64,000 nucleotides of DNA from contig CAJNOJ010000079.1 in the NCBI GenBank assembly GCA_905250025.1, positions 311,597-375,596 of the forward strand, written 5' to 3'. The stretch comes from Adineta ricciae (Eukaryota; Rotifera; Eurotatoria; Adinetida; Adinetidae). Every line of letters starts with the position of its first letter. Position 1 is the first letter of the stretch. Shown here piece by piece: positions 33,976 through 45,591 of the stretch. The position numbers and the translations under genes were made by a program. The notes below the pieces were generated by a model. It was not told the DNA's origin, searched no databases, and saw only the letters and a list, made by a program, of their open reading frames with translations.

Positions 33976-34818
33976 TTATTGACGAGATGCTCGAAATTTC
34001 GAAATTCGTTTCGGTGGCGGTTCATTATTTGGTGTAGAAACCTCGCGTTCGATAGTTCGACCTGTGAATGCCATCGGAGATTTCCTTCCAATGGCACCTG
34101 GATGTGAGAAAAGTCCAGGAGAAGTGTCTCCGACAGGTTCGGTTGTAGTTTTTGTATGACGGATGAAGATTTTTTTAAATTGTTCACTGGGAATCTCATT
34201 ATCATGATCATCATCGTCATCGCTATCGACTTCCATTTGATCATCATCATCGAAGTGAACTTTTTTGGCTGGCTTTTCACTCAGTTTCAAAGCACGTTCT
34301 TGTAAACGGCGGCGTTCTTCTCGTATCTGTTCTTCGGTTAACTTCGCTCGACGATTCACTGCTGATTTGACCGGTTTGATTTCTTCATCTGTTTCTTTAA
34401 TTTCAATAAATTTCGTTTTGTCATCGAGAAAATCATGTGTGTAGCGTTTCTGCTGGTGAAACACTTCTTTTTCTTTTTCATGTTTTCGAAGATTTTCTTC
34501 AATGTTTGTCAGACGACGATCGACTATTTCGATGGCTTGTTTACACGAGCGTTCAGCAAAATAATTATCGCCCAAAAGAACGAGAATTTCATTGGAATGA
34601 ATCACACGACCGGGAATAAACGCTAGCTTGCCAAACGGTACTGTACAATCATATGTTAACCGGTCAGGTAATGTGGAAAGACGAGCACGCAACTGTTGAT
34701 AATCACTTTGAAATTGCGTCCATTTGGCGATCTGCTCATCGACTTCACCTATGTAAGAACTTTGTTCGGATATAAGACGTTCAAATGCTTCGCGAGAATC
34801 TGCTTGAAGATTGGACAT
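33976..34818 (-). CDS. URI1: URI1, unconventional prefoldin RPB5 interactor
   Basis: Prefoldin-like subunit of the R2TP/URI complex involved in RNA polymerase assembly. Single exon of 280 residues, ATG 34818. The prefoldin alpha fold occupies about residues 1-130: a helix (SSYIGEVDEQIAKWTQFQ), hairpins (CTVPFGKLAFIPGRVIHSN, ILVLLGDNYFAERS) and a second coiled coil (IEENLRKHEKEKEVFHQQK). An acidic low-complexity run follows (DDDDQMEVDSDDDDDHD). The C-terminal part has SPMAFTGRTIEREV and PPKRISKFRASRQ, matching the conserved URI box (human: AFSGTVIERE, and SRFKAAR). Human URI1 is about 535 residues; the difference is the poorly conserved middle. Confidence 0.9.
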   Translation of the reverse strand: MSNLQADSREAFERLISEQSSYIGEVDEQIAKWTQFQSDYQQLRARLSTLPDRLTYDCTVPFGKLAFIPGRVIHSNEILVLLGDNYFAERSCKQAIEIVDRRLTNIEENLRKHEKEKEVFHQQKRYTHDFLDDKTKFIEIKETDEEIKPVKSAVNRRAKLTEEQIREERRRLQERALKLSEKPAKKVHFDDDDQMEVDSDDDDDHDNEIPSEQFKKIFIRHTKTTTEPVGDTSPGLFSHPGAIGRKSPMAFTGRTIEREVSTPNNEPPPKRISKFRASRQ

Positions 34819-35029
34819 TGTTTTTTGTATGGTAAAGTAATGTGTAGTAAATAGAAGTTTTTTTTATCAACAAGTAATTTTGGACAGCCAATGAAACGCG
34901 CCGTACGATCGATTCCTCCGCAGAACGATTGGTCGATCCAGAGTTTGTTCGATATCTATTTATTTGTTTTTTCCATGGATTGGAATTTGAAATCAAATCA
35001 AATCAAATATTTTCAAGTCATTGATTTCG

Positions 35030-37506
35030 ATGAGCGAAACAGCGCCAGCCGTTGTTGTTATTATTGAACCATTGGAAACCATTGATAATCAAACAGTTCA
35101 GTTAAATGTTAAATACGAAAACTTACATCTAGCTGGAATTCAAACTTTGAAATGTCTCGATGCTATGCGTAAGGAACGACAGTTGTGTGATGTGATATTA
35201 ACAGTGGAAGGTCACGAATTATTCGCTCATCGCGCTCTCTTATCCTGTCATTCGAATTATTTTCTCGAACTGTTTCTTAATGATGAAACCGATCCATTAT
35301 CCAAGAAACAACTCTACTATCAAATTGATGGCATTGAACATTCAGCATTAAAGTTAATCATTCAATTTATCTACCAAGGGTGGTTAGTATCCACTTTGAT
35401 CTCATCATTTTCATAACTATGCCGTGTTTGATTCCAGTTTTCAACTAACGTCAGATATGGTACCAACCGTTTATTTTGCAGCGCATCAATTACGTATAGA
35501 AATACTTGTCAAAGCGTGTTCAAATTATCTATCAGAACAGTTGACTATTCACACTTGCCTAAGTACGTCATCGAAGGGATATATATCAATCTTATTAGGA
35601 CGTGTTCTTTTCAGGTACACGGCTGTTAGCTATGGACGATGATCTTCGCACGAAAGCAACTGAATGTATTCAAAATAACTTCATTGCTATCCTTGAAGCA
35701 CGTGAATTTCATGCATTACCATCTCTGCAGTTGGAACTGGTTGGTAAGATGCAATCAATGATTTGTTTCGTTAAATTATATTGACTATTAGATTATACAA
35801 TATCTAGTATCCAGCTGATGTGCGATCTAATACTGAACTGGATCGTTGAACAACTTCGAAAGGATAAGACTTTACAAGAAATTGGCGAATACGTACGTCG
35901 GATTTTCTTCGAAACGAACAACTAATGTACAAAATTCATCTTTAGATGCATCTGCTCTATTTGAATGACGATAAGACTCTTCATGATTGTATGGATATGG
36001 AAGAGAACAATATCTACTATTCAGACGCTGTGAAGGTAAGTGATCGCCGTACGACTGTGCTGTTCTCATCGTTTTCTCATCGTTAGGATTATCAAAGTTA
36101 TAGATCCACTAAACGAACTGCGTCAGTTTCATCAACATCGAGTAATCCGAGTGAAAGTTTGATATTTGAAACACCCAATCTACAGTTAGTGAACAATAAT
36201 CAACCAGCAAAGACCTCGACAAACTCTCCTATACTCGAAACGAAATTAGTTCATATCGGTCAATCAACAGGTGTGTTCTTGTCATCGATCATTCATACGC
36301 TAATGTGCAATCGATCGTTCTAGAGCATAGTTATATCGCCATTGCTATTGCCAAAGGCAAATTGTTAAGTATAACCATTCACGTTTCACCGGCATCTTCA
36401 TCAATCCCTAACACACCGGAAACTGCGGATAGTCTGAATGGAGATAGAAATGGTATTGATGAATTTCATGCCATAAATGGTATTAATGGTTCGGTGACAA
36501 TCATGGACAAAGATCCGCATCTGGCATCACTTTCGGTAGCACGATGTGGCTTTGGAATTGTTTCAACAAACGATTTTATATTTGCTGTTGGTATGTTTGA
36601 CAGTAACTAGGTTATATATGTACTCGTTATTTTTGTTAGGGGGATATGATCGTGGAGATTGTCTGGATACTATTGAGCAATACAGTCCTATCGAAGATAG
36701 GTGGACATTACTGTCGATTCCGATGATTAGTCGACGTGGTCGTGTGTCAGCTGCAATACTCAACAATAAAATCTATGTCTGTGGCGGTAGTGATGGACAA
36801 AAGGAATTGAACACGGGTGAATGTTTAGACACACAATCAATGGACAAATGGTTACCAATCAGCGATCTTGATACACCCGTTGCACACGGAGGTGAATATA
36901 ATCTTAGGCATATTTGTCTTTGCAAGTTCAATGAACCTTTTAGCAATGTGTAACGATGATTCATACATCTATTTAATCGGTGGATGTGAAGGCGACAAAT
37001 GTAAAAGTAGTTGTTATCGTTACGACCCAGATACGAATCAATGGTCAACATTGAATGAAATGAGTTACGAACGAAGCCAAGCAGCGGTCGTACATTTCAA
37101 TGGTAAACTCTACGTATTTGGTGGCTATCAATCGAATTGGTGTTTGTCCTCATGCGAAATACTGAATTTAACTACAAACGAATGGTCACTCGGACCGTTG
37201 ATGCGAGAAAGCCGACGTGGGTGCGGTGCCATCTTGTACGAGAATAAAATTTTCATTGTCGGCGGTTCAAACGGTATAACATCGTTAGCATCTATCGAGA
37301 TCTTTGATCCGATTACTAATGAATGGATTAGTCACATTAATGGACATTGCTATGAATTGCACATTCCACGTGTCGGTGTTGGAATAACAGTTTGTCACGA
37401 CAAACTCTATGCTGTCGGTGGTTTCGATGGTCGAAGTTTTCTGAAATCGATTGAAGTTTACGATGAGAACGATCATCGATGGAAACTGAGTCAAAACAAA
37501 AGCTAA
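35030..37506 (+). CDS. IVNS1ABP: BTB-BACK-Kelch protein, IVNS1ABP (NS1-binding protein) type
   Basis: Cullin-3 adaptor or actin-associated Kelch protein. It starts at ATG 35030. BTB: LRKERQLCDVILTVEGHEL, FAHRALLSCHSNYFLELF, then FQLTSDMVPTVYFAAHQLR across the 35383-35437 intron. The BACK-type helical part follows (RLLAMDDDLRTKATECIQN, ALPSLQLELV). A disordered Ser-rich linker lies around 36090-36500. The Kelch propeller has about six blades, several with the double-Gly motif: GGYDRGDCLDTIEQYSP, YVCGGSDGQKEL, YLIGGCEGDKC, YVFGGYQSNWCLSSCE, FIVGGSNGITSLASIE and YAVGGFDGRSFLKSIEVY. The blade QSNWCLSSCE matches the distinctive ESWNCLNTVE blade of IVNS1ABP, and the BTB-BACK-linker-Kelch order is the same. 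Exons placed: 35030-35382, 35438-35562, 35615-35743 and 35792-35892; later ones are only roughly placed. The last coding codon is at 37501-37503. Confidence 0.85.
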
Positions 37507-37837
37507 TATGTGATGCACAGAACTCTTGAGTAGCAATACCAGTTCTGTTTTACGTTTATTTTTCGTTGCAATTGTTAATGATTTTTTTTTCTGGTCGTTT
37601 TTTTTATACATCTGCATGTGCAAACCCAGCGGAATATAGATTTTGTTTAAATTTAATCATGCAATAGTTGTTTTTTTTCAATATTAAACAAACAAAAATA
37701 CAAATTTCGCGAACTTGATAGAACTCTGTAGTGCAGTACTCGATCAGCGAACGTTCATCAATCTTATTCGTATGTTAAAGAAAATGAATTACAATGAACG
37801 GCGTTTGTTCGGTATCAAATAAATAAAAGTATCGAAA
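37507..37837. other. Convergent 3' intergenic region
   Basis: 331 bases between two facing stop codons; A/T-rich with AATAAA-like words (for example about 37820). No gene seen. Confidence 0.45.
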
Positions 37838-38167
37838 TCAGTGTTCCTCGAGTTTCATATCGCTGAAAGTTCGGTGGATTTGATTTAATTCTTGCGTATC
37901 CAGTTGGAGCACATTCGATTGGAACAATAATTGTTGAGAAAGATGTTCAATTTTATTGATATGTTCTTGCGTTGAAGAAAGGTGTTGATCGCAATTGGCG
38001 AATTGTTTTAACGTGGATGTTAAATAATCATTTGTATGAGAATTTTTTATAATGGATTTAACTAGTGTTGCCAAGGAGCTGATCGATGATTGCGCTTTGG
38101 AGCAAACACTAGTTTTAGCGTCGTCGTTGGAAAATGAAATCGGTAAACCAGATACCGGTGTTGCCAT
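37838..38167 (-). CDS. Small helical protein, BORCS7-like
   Basis: A 109-residue single-exon protein, ATG 38167. It is helical and coiled-coil throughout: SISSLATLVKSIIKNSHTN, LKQFANCDQHLSSTQEHIN, LSQQLLFQSNVLQLDTQEL. Length (human BORCS7 is about 106) and pattern (a leading helix, a LVK-x-I-K-x-S-x-N segment, then a long heptad helix with QLxFQ) resemble BORCS7, a subunit of the lysosome-positioning BORC complex. This rests on pattern similarity and not on a diagnostic motif. Other small BLOC/BORC subunits are the main alternatives. Confidence 0.45.
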   Translation of the reverse strand: MATPVSGLPISFSNDDAKTSVCSKAQSSISSLATLVKSIIKNSHTNDYLTSTLKQFANCDQHLSSTQEHINKIEHLSQQLLFQSNVLQLDTQELNQIHRTFSDMKLEEH

Positions 38168-38855
38168 ATTATTCAGTCAATGTAGCGTTTTATCTTCTCT
38201 TGCATATTTGATGATTAGACTGTCATCACATGTGTGAATCGATGGACATTTTAGCGAATCAGAAATCTTCTTTTCCAAGAGACTGACTGGTAGCGCCGCT
38301 GCAGTAGCAAGCAGAGACAGAAGAGAAAGGACGATGATGACTGTGCTGTAAATATGAACAGTAGCGGCAACATCAGCAATCTCCTGTATTGAAGATTTTC
38401 AGTTATTTGTGAATTCAGCACAGAAGATGAAAAGTTTGCTGATCTACATAATCTCATATGAAACCGACGAGTGTGTAGAAGAAAAAAGCTCTCTTTCGAA
38501 TGTATTGGTGAAGCAGTCAAGAAAGAGAGACTAAATTTGATATATTTGATTAGCTTATTCTTTTTCTCGCTGTTTCTCTTCGCTGTCACTTATGGAAACT
38601 ACTAGAGAAGAAAAAGAGATAAATACGTAAACCTGGTAAAGAACGAATGAGAGATATAGAGGAATAGGATGGACTAGCTTTGGAATTGTTGAGAAATATG
38701 CTTGTCGTCGTGTCAAACTGTCAAATCTACGATCTGCTCGTTTGCAACTAACCAACTTCTGTCTGTTAGAACGATATACAACATCTGACCTTGCCGTTGT
38801 CGATGACCAAACAGTTCGTTTGAACGCCTCCGATGCCGTCGTTTATCTTTCGATT
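38168..38855. other. Divergent promoter region
   Basis: 688 bases between the BORCS7-like gene and the receptor gene, transcribed away from each other. Open frames here are short and unconvincing. Confidence 0.4.
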
Positions 38856-40934
38856 ATGTTTTCTCGGTACCAACATATCCGACTTCGTCTTATGATTCCA
38901 CTACTCTGTACAATCATCATTCAGCGGTATGTTGACATTCGAAATTTTATCTTAATTTTCGGCATCCACCAAGTGTAAAGAAGGCATCCAGTCTAAGAGA
39001 TTATTTACCATGTCCTATGTTGAGTTAGACCTCATCATCACTGTCCTACATTATGTTTAAGCCAATCATAAGAAAATCGAATTTGATATGAGGAGAAACT
39101 GTATCAAGCAGCAGAAAAAATCTAAATCGAATCACCCTCAGGCATTACATATCTGCTCGCATGATCGAATGTTTATTGGATCGAATCGTTCGTCCTATAT
39201 TCTAATAAGGAAGTAATAATACAAGTTGCAAGTGATGTTGTGCTTCCCACTGTTCGAAAATAGTATCAAGTTGCAATTTAATAGTTAAAGAACCGATTAC
39301 TGTGTATTGTGTTTTCCTAAGTAGAAGTTCGCAACGAATGACTCCCAGCCGTTTGAAAGATGCTACAGTTGCTATTAATGATCTGCTGAAAGAATACGAC
39401 ATTCGTTTGCGGCCCTCATTTGGAGGTGAGTTTCGATTGTTTTTTTTTGATTCTCGAATAAATGGTCTGCTTCAGGTGAACCACTTTCTCTAGATATTGA
39501 AATCCGTTTAGCAAGTTTTGACAGTATATCTGAAGTCAATATGGATTACACACTAACGCTGTATTTAAACCAATATTGGCGTGATGATCGTCTTGTATTC
39601 GGGAATACAAGTGAAGAAATAACTTTAACCGGTGAAATCATCGATAAATTTTGGCTACCCGATACGTTTTTTCCCAATGACAAGAGTGCCTACTTGCACG
39701 ATGTGACAGAAAAGAATAAGATGATCCGTATTAACGGTAATGGAGATATTCTTTATGGAATGAGATTTACAAGCACATTAGCATGCATGATGGATCTTCG
39801 GCGATATCCACTCGATCGGCAAAACTGTACCGTCGAAGTGGAATCATACGGATACACGCAGGCTGACGTCATCATGCGTTGGAAAAGTGGCCGTTCATCA
39901 ATTTTAGATCTCGATAAAGTTCAATTACCACAATTTACGATTCTCGGCTATGATACCATATCGTATAGTATATACTTAGCCACAGGTACAGAAAAAGCTC
40001 TTGATAGGAGCACAGAGAGAATATTTGTGTTCAAGGTACTTATCAACGTCTTTCGCTGAGCTTTGTTCTTCAACGTAATATCGGTTATTTTCTATTCCAA
40101 ACATATCTCCCATCGATTCTGATCGTTATGTTATCTTGGGTTAGTTTTTGGATAAACCACGAAGCAACTAGTGCGCGCGTCGCATTAGGTAAAACCAAAT
40201 CTTGTACACAAATCAAAATAACAATCGATCTTCTTCTGTTTTAAGGTATTACGACTGTCCTGACGATGACAACTATATCGACTGGTGTTCGGTCGTCACT
40301 GCCACGTATTTCATACGTTAAAGCAATTGATATTTATCTAGTGACTTGTTTTGTCTTTGTCTTTTCTGCACTTTTGGAATATGCCGCTGTTAACTATCTC
40401 TACTGGGGTAGTCGAGCAAAACGAAGAAAAGCAGCGAATGAAATAGCCAAGATGCAAAAGGAAGCTCAGGTATGTGAATTCGATTTACGAAGACTTTGGT
40501 GCATTGCATGAGTCTATGTTTAGGATGATTATGAATTAGAAGAAATCGCCATTAATCGGGCTTCGCCTATTATTGGTTTACCTACAAATCCTTCTGACAA
40601 CCATCGTAGAAGACGGAGAAGAACACCTTCGACAATACGTGACGAGCATTGCAATAGTAATCATACTATTGTCACACAGTATCCACGTTTTCGATCATTA
40701 GTAAGAGGCAATCCAGCTATCAACCCATCAGCGTATATGCGACACTCACATCCGCATCGAACACGACGTTTTCTAAGATACCTTCGGACTCGTACACGAT
40801 GTTTTAGTCAGCCATTTTTACATGTTAAAGATGTGAATGATATCGATCGCTGGTCACGTCTTTGTTTTCCCGTTCTTTTTTTCTTATTTAATGCATGCTA
40901 TTGGCCTTTTTTCATTGTTCGACCACACGAATAA
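38856..40934 (+). CDS. GABA-A-type (Cys-loop) ligand-gated chloride channel subunit, beta/RDL-like
   Basis: Pentameric receptor subunit at the plasma membrane. Exons are 38856-38926, 39325-39425, 39476-39985, 40036-40188, 40246-40469 and 40524-40934, together 489 codons plus stop. The signal peptide lies in exon 1 ([13 protein letters not shown]). Extracellular domain: [31 protein letters not shown] and the Cys-loop [16 protein letters not shown]1: [20 protein letters not shown]. The selectivity stretch before M2 is [17 protein letters not shown], of anion type as in vertebrate GABA-A beta subunits (AARVALG). M3: [21 protein letters not shown]4 is near the end ([18 protein letters not shown]). 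The M3-M4 loop is Arg-rich. Position 2' of M2 is Ala, as in dieldrin-sensitive RDL. Exon 1 is separated by a 398-nt intron; its assignment rests on matching splice phase and a plausible signal peptide. Confidence 0.92.
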
Positions 40935-41256
40935 ATCTCTTATATTTCAAGTCATGTCTTTGTTTTGTAATAAAAAATGAGAAGAATATATAGACTCTTA
41001 TCGATTGTCCGAAACTACTGCGAAGCAAAACTCAACTTCTCAATGCAATCAACGTCAAACAAAGCATTTATGTTTCTTTTGTGTGATAGATCTTTCTCCG
41101 AAGAATTGTTGTAGAAATATGATTGTGATCAAAGAGAAATACTCGTTCAATGATTCTCGAAGGGCTATTGAACTATAGATCATTATCATCAGTCTTCAAT
41201 CCTGCATATAAGTTAGAACTGACATCAGCAGCAGCATCATTCAACAATTGTCAAGT
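40935..41256. other. Gap between two plus-strand genes; nothing seen
   Basis: 322 bases: 3' end of the receptor gene (AATAAAAAA at about 40968) and the presumed promoter of the next gene. Confidence 0.45.
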
Positions 41257-42127
41257 ATGAAGAATACCGTCTTACTTAGGATTACCATCGTATTGATGAT
41301 TTTCAATGATTTACATAGTAAATACATGTGTGATTGTGCCGAAACTAATGATTCAAACTGTTTCTCTTTCGGTTTGTAGGTGAAGTACATGGAAGTTCTA
41401 GCGAAAAATACTCATCTCTATGTGTTTGCTATTCGACACCGAACGAACTTTTTCTTTCTATAGTATCACTATCACGACATAATGATACCTGTTCTGTTCG
41501 TCAATGTCATCAAGGTCATTTTCATCCACCATTATTCCATCTCACTCAACTAATACCACAACTTGTTAATCATTCACATTGTCTTCGAGATTTCCAGTGT
41601 CTTCATTCTCTAGATACTCCTGAACATTGCAATCAATGCTATATCTCGTCATCGTTAATGGTTCATAATCATTCTTTCCAATCGGAGAGTCTTCCGATGA
41701 GCACATGTTTTCACCTTTGTCAATATGACCCATCGTGTGGCATTCTTTGTCTGAATGAACAAAAAACAGTGGCGTTGAGCTGTTACGGTTGTCAAAGTCT
41801 GCGGTCGCATATCAGCTGCTAGTAAGTTTAACCTTCGTAAACTATCTAAACCCGCTTTCCCGCTAAATTTGTAGTTGTATTCAAGCCAATCCATTGGCAC
41901 CAGGTTCTCCGATCGTAGTTAAAAGCACTAAGAAACGATGGATGGAAAAACTTGGTTTACCGGCCGCTGGTTATCTTCTTTTACTTATTTTATCTGTCAT
42001 TCCGTTATTCATCGTCATTAAACTTATCTATCAACAATTAGACCGATGTCAAAACGGATCAATCGACCGGCGCACACATGTACATGCGAACCAAAAACTG
42101 TTCCACCGACCGTCTGCTGCAGTATGA
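41257..42127 (+). CDS. Orphan Cys/His-rich type I membrane protein
   Basis: Exons are 41257-41317, 41380-41821 and 41875-42127 (introns 62 and 53 nt), 251 codons plus stop. A signal peptide (MKNTVLLRITIVLMIFN) leads a mature ectodomain of about 160 residues rich in cysteine and histidine: LCVCYSTPNE, CSVRQCHQGHFHP, HCLRDFQCLH, HCNQCYISSS, TCFHLCQYDPSCGILCL, SCYGCQS. One transmembrane helix follows (AAGYLLLLILSVIPLFIVIKL), then a short basic cytoplasmic tail. Transmembrane and signal segments are clear. I do not recognise a domain; the paired C-x2-C/C-x3-C pattern suggests a disulfide-rich binding module. The 42127 stop lies 63 nt from the stop of the kinase-like gene on the other strand. Confidence 0.72.
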
Positions 42128-42190
42128 ACTCGGTGGATAGTTTGTTTGTTTTTTTTTATTTCAAAAAAGAAAAGCAGAGTTCTTAGAAGT

Positions 42191-43627
42191 TTAATTTTCG
42201 TTAATCTCTGTGTCGTTGTCTTCGTTTTCTGCATCGGGATCGTTTGGTTGTGTCTCAGGAACTACAGGTAGAGTAGCGGCAATCTTCGCTTGAACTACAG
42301 ATAATGTATCAGCACGGTAAACTTTCTCGCGAATCCATGGTTGAGAAAAGGCTTGATTGACAGTAAGGCGATCACGAACGTTGACTTTCAAAAGTTTATT
42401 AACGAAACTCTAAGAAAATAACGCGATCCAGTGCTAAAAATACTTTAAACAGTCAAACATACTTTGCCATTCACGGATACATGTTCCCATTCAGGTGCGT
42501 CATACTCAATGACACCTTTGAGAATCTTTTGAAAGATCTCTTTTTGTATGCCATGAAATGGATACTTAGCAGTAAAACTAAATACAATCATAGAAAATTG
42601 ACACCGAGCATGATTAAAACTTACCAGAAATAAATCAAAATTCCTAACTGCCACATATCCGATGATGGACTATACGGTTCTCCACGTAAGATCTCAGGAG
42701 CTATAACAATCAAAACATACATCTTTCAATTCAATCGTTCATTCCATACCGCAAAAGCTTGGTGTTGCATTAACAAGTAGATTGATCGCATCACGTGTAC
42801 AGATATTGGCATAAGCATAGTCGACAAGACACAATTTCGATTCTCCTTCTCCTTCACGAATGATAATATTCTCACCATGAAGTTTTCCATGGTAAACTTT
42901 ATGTTCATGTAGATACTATTGCAAATGACAGACATTACTAGAAAAGACGACACAAAGCATATCTGTTTTACCTCCAGTCCTTTCAAGATTTGTAAACAGT
43001 ATTTCGATAGATCATGTTCTGTATAAACTTCCATTCGAGCAATTCTAGAGAATATTGATCAAATACATATTTTACCGATTGACTTCGCGTACTTTTGAAA
43101 CAGATTCGGTCCATTAATGTAGTCTTGAACGATGTAAATATGCGTTTGTGATTCGAGAATTTCTCGAAGAACAACCTTTTATGGAAAAGAGAAAATGATT
43201 TATTCGTGCACCGATAAAAATCTCATACCAGATTTGAATGATCAAGTTGTAAAACATGTGAAGCATTTTTAAGCGGAGTTCTTCGACTTCCCTATTCGAA
43301 ATCACAATCGAATCGATTCAATCACGATCTTTTTCGCATCACTTACACGTTTCGGAATGCATTTCACTACTCGAATAGTTTGCCGGTTCTTCAATCGGCA
43401 TTTATATACATCAGCGAATTGTCCGCTACATAGAAAAACATATGATATTCATTCAGAAGGCAAGAATAACGCTTTTACTGGTTAATTAAATCATCTAAAT
43501 CATAAAGGTCTTCGATTTTTTCAACTAATATCGTTCCCGCAATCCAACGCGTTTGTTCTGTTGGTAAATTTTCATTGACTTGTTGCTGCTGCTGTTGTTG
43601 TTGTCCTGCTTCTTCTTCTTCTTCCAT
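42191..43627 (-). CDS. CaMK-like pseudokinase with lost HRD aspartate
   Basis: Protein-kinase fold, spread over about eight exons on the minus strand from ATG 43627. A poly-Glu/poly-Gln head (EEEEEAGQQQQQQQQ) precedes the domain. N-lobe: GQFADVYKC (the Gly-rich loop is degenerate), RVVKCIPKR with the ATP-contacting Lys kept. C-lobe: YCLQILKGLEYLHEHKVYH then GKLHGENIIIRE where kinases have HRDLKPEN, so the catalytic Asp is replaced by Lys. The DFG motif reads VDYAYAN, keeping Asp but losing Phe-Gly. APE is kept (CAPEILRGEPYS). SSDMWQLGILIYF and ERITV-like DRLTVNQAFSQPWI complete the fold, with CaMK-group character. A 50-residue acidic tail ends the protein. I infer a catalytically inactive or strongly impaired scaffold. 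Not all internal splice sites were fixed. Confidence 0.8.
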
Positions 43628-44229
43628 GATGATGAATATACACCTTCACAGTAGTAAACGTAAAAACGGTAATGAAAGCAAGAAAATGTTATTCTATGAT
43701 TTAAAAGTAGGAGAAAAACAGAAAACAACGATCGTCAATAGAAGCAAGAAGAAGAAAAGGGAGAATTCTTTAGTTACGCGAGTATTGAGGAGAACGAGAA
43801 GTGTTGCCATTCACTCTTTCATAAATCAAACTTTCTGCCTTATATTGATTATTTGTTCGTCGGTACGCGATCGAATTCAGGCAACAAATTTCTTCGAATG
43901 TTCAATACAATTGACTAAAACTCTATTGTTTGACGATGAAATAGAACTTGGTAGAGAATTTCTACTTGAGAATCAATTAGATCGAGAAAGTTCTTTTCAT
44001 AATTTCAACAACAATCGAGAAACACGTGTATTTCTTGCAGTTCGATTTGATTCCGAGCTATTTTATTGTCAACGGATTTTTGTACAAAAGAAAGAAAAAA
44101 CACGAATAAATACAAGACAATCATCGCAGAAAAGAAGGTCATTAGAGCTAGAGGGAAGAATTGTGGGTGGAATAAAATGAAAGCACCAAGAATGAATTTG
44201 CCAGAAGCGGAATATAGTAAAAGAAGGTG
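43628..44229. other. Gap upstream of the pseudokinase; no gene supported
   Basis: About 600 bases. A 201-codon plus-strand open frame crosses from the pseudokinase's first exon into this gap, but it opens with a Cys run that is the antisense of the CAG/CAA repeat and has no domain features. I treat it as a shadow. Confidence 0.4.
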
Positions 44230-45364
44230 CTACCATCGCACAAGTCCTCGATATTCTTCTTTCAATGATATACGCTTAACTGTTTCATAACCAAAGATAA
44301 TAAATAAGGAATAGACACAGGAATGTGATAGACGTGCTGTTAGACCTTTGGTAAATACACCAAAACGTTCTTCTTGCCATAGTTCGTACATGATTTGAGC
44401 TACTCGTCGACGTTCTTGTTCGACTTGAATACGAGTTCGACATACATCTAAAGGATTCGTCAATATCGTCGATGTAAGCGATGATAATGGTCCAGCAATG
44501 CATTGAATTGCCAGTACGGGTAGAGGAAATAGAGACGCTAAAGGAAAAGCATTCATCCGCTATTTGAATGATTCTGACGATTCACTTACGAAAGATTTTT
44601 TCTATTTGAAGCATCTGTCGTTGATAGAAATAATACGATGGCCACCAAATGGCACTTGTTAAACTGAACAAAAATGTCGATATCACATAACCACGATAGA
44701 AACCTTTCAGACTAAGTCGTGGCTTTGCGTTTGCCTCTGGATTTTGTTCATATAACAACGTTCGACAGATGTGTTTAAAGATCAAATAATTATTTGCACG
44801 GATTTCTTTTGGTACATGTATGCGTTCGATTTGTCGTTGTTGCCGACGACTGCTCGATGCTTGGGATAGTTTTGTATCAGACATGGATGGAATTCCATCT
44901 ACCGTTCGAGTTATTTTTGCCGGTGACGTCAATCCAACTAGTTGCATGTGTTGAGAAATAATATCAATCGGACAAGCAAGTACTTGAGAGCACAGAGAGG
45001 CTACTGTACCGCCAACACCAGCACGAAGGTATTCATTCGTTGTTAACATATTTGCACGAGCACGCGTCGCTTCGAATGTTGTGATGTAGATCAGACCAGG
45101 TATTAACTGGCAGTTATAAACAAGAAAGCCTTTGTACAATGACCGGAAACCTTCGTACCGCACGGTTGTTTGCAGCGCATGCCATGTGCCTCGGTATATT
45201 GAAGATTGAACTTGAACTTGTAGACGTGTGCGGACGAGTGTGAATGGATAAAGAAACGAACGTACGATGAATGTCGAGAGAAGATTCAATGGAACATAGC
45301 GTTTTTTATCGAGCATAGGCCAATCGATATCATGCGTGAGGCTTGGTTCATCACTTTCAGACAT
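44230..45364 (-). CDS. SLC25A44: Mitochondrial carrier SLC25A44 (branched-chain amino acid carrier type)
   Basis: Inner-membrane carrier; vertebrate SLC25A44 imports branched-chain amino acids. Exons are 45364-44590 and 44537-44230 (52-nt intron), 360 codons plus stop. Three carrier repeats carry the signature: YPFTLVRTRLQVQ, ACPIDIISQHMQ and TNPLDVCRTRIQVE. SLC25A44-specific blocks are IDWPMLDKKRY at the N-terminus (human: IEWEHLDKKKF), LYKGFLVYNCQLIPGLIYI, and FYRGYVISTFLFSL then SAIWWPSYYFY (human: SAVWWPFYHFY). The second matrix loop is expanded by a Ser/Arg/Gln-rich insertion (ASSSRRQQRQIERI). It lies 227 nt downstream of the EDC4 stop on the same strand. An acceptor-like TTATTTTTTAAG sits 6 nt before its ATG. 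Confidence 0.92.
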
Positions 45365-45591
45365 GAAGTACTTAAAAAATAAAGAAGAAATTTTGGTTGG
45401 TTTTCTAAGTGAATTGAAACGTTTTACGAAAAATTCTGTTTCTAGTTTTATATAAACAAACAAAAAAGAACTAATGCAAACGAAACTTGAGAACAATGAA
45501 TACAATTATTGGGAACTTCTTTTTTTTTCACAACAGAAAACATCTGAAAGAAAGTGTGCGTTTCACATACAGCAAACAAGAAAAAGCAGTT

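Noticed and set aside
38251..38589. 112-codon minus-strand ORF upstream of the BORCS7-like gene
   Set aside because: Low-complexity Ser/Phe/Leu composition without any family match; it lies in a promoter region.
43575..44180. 201-codon plus-strand ORF beginning with a poly-Cys run
   Set aside because: The Cys run is the antisense of the CAG/CAA repeat in the pseudokinase's first exon. The rest has no domain or splice support.
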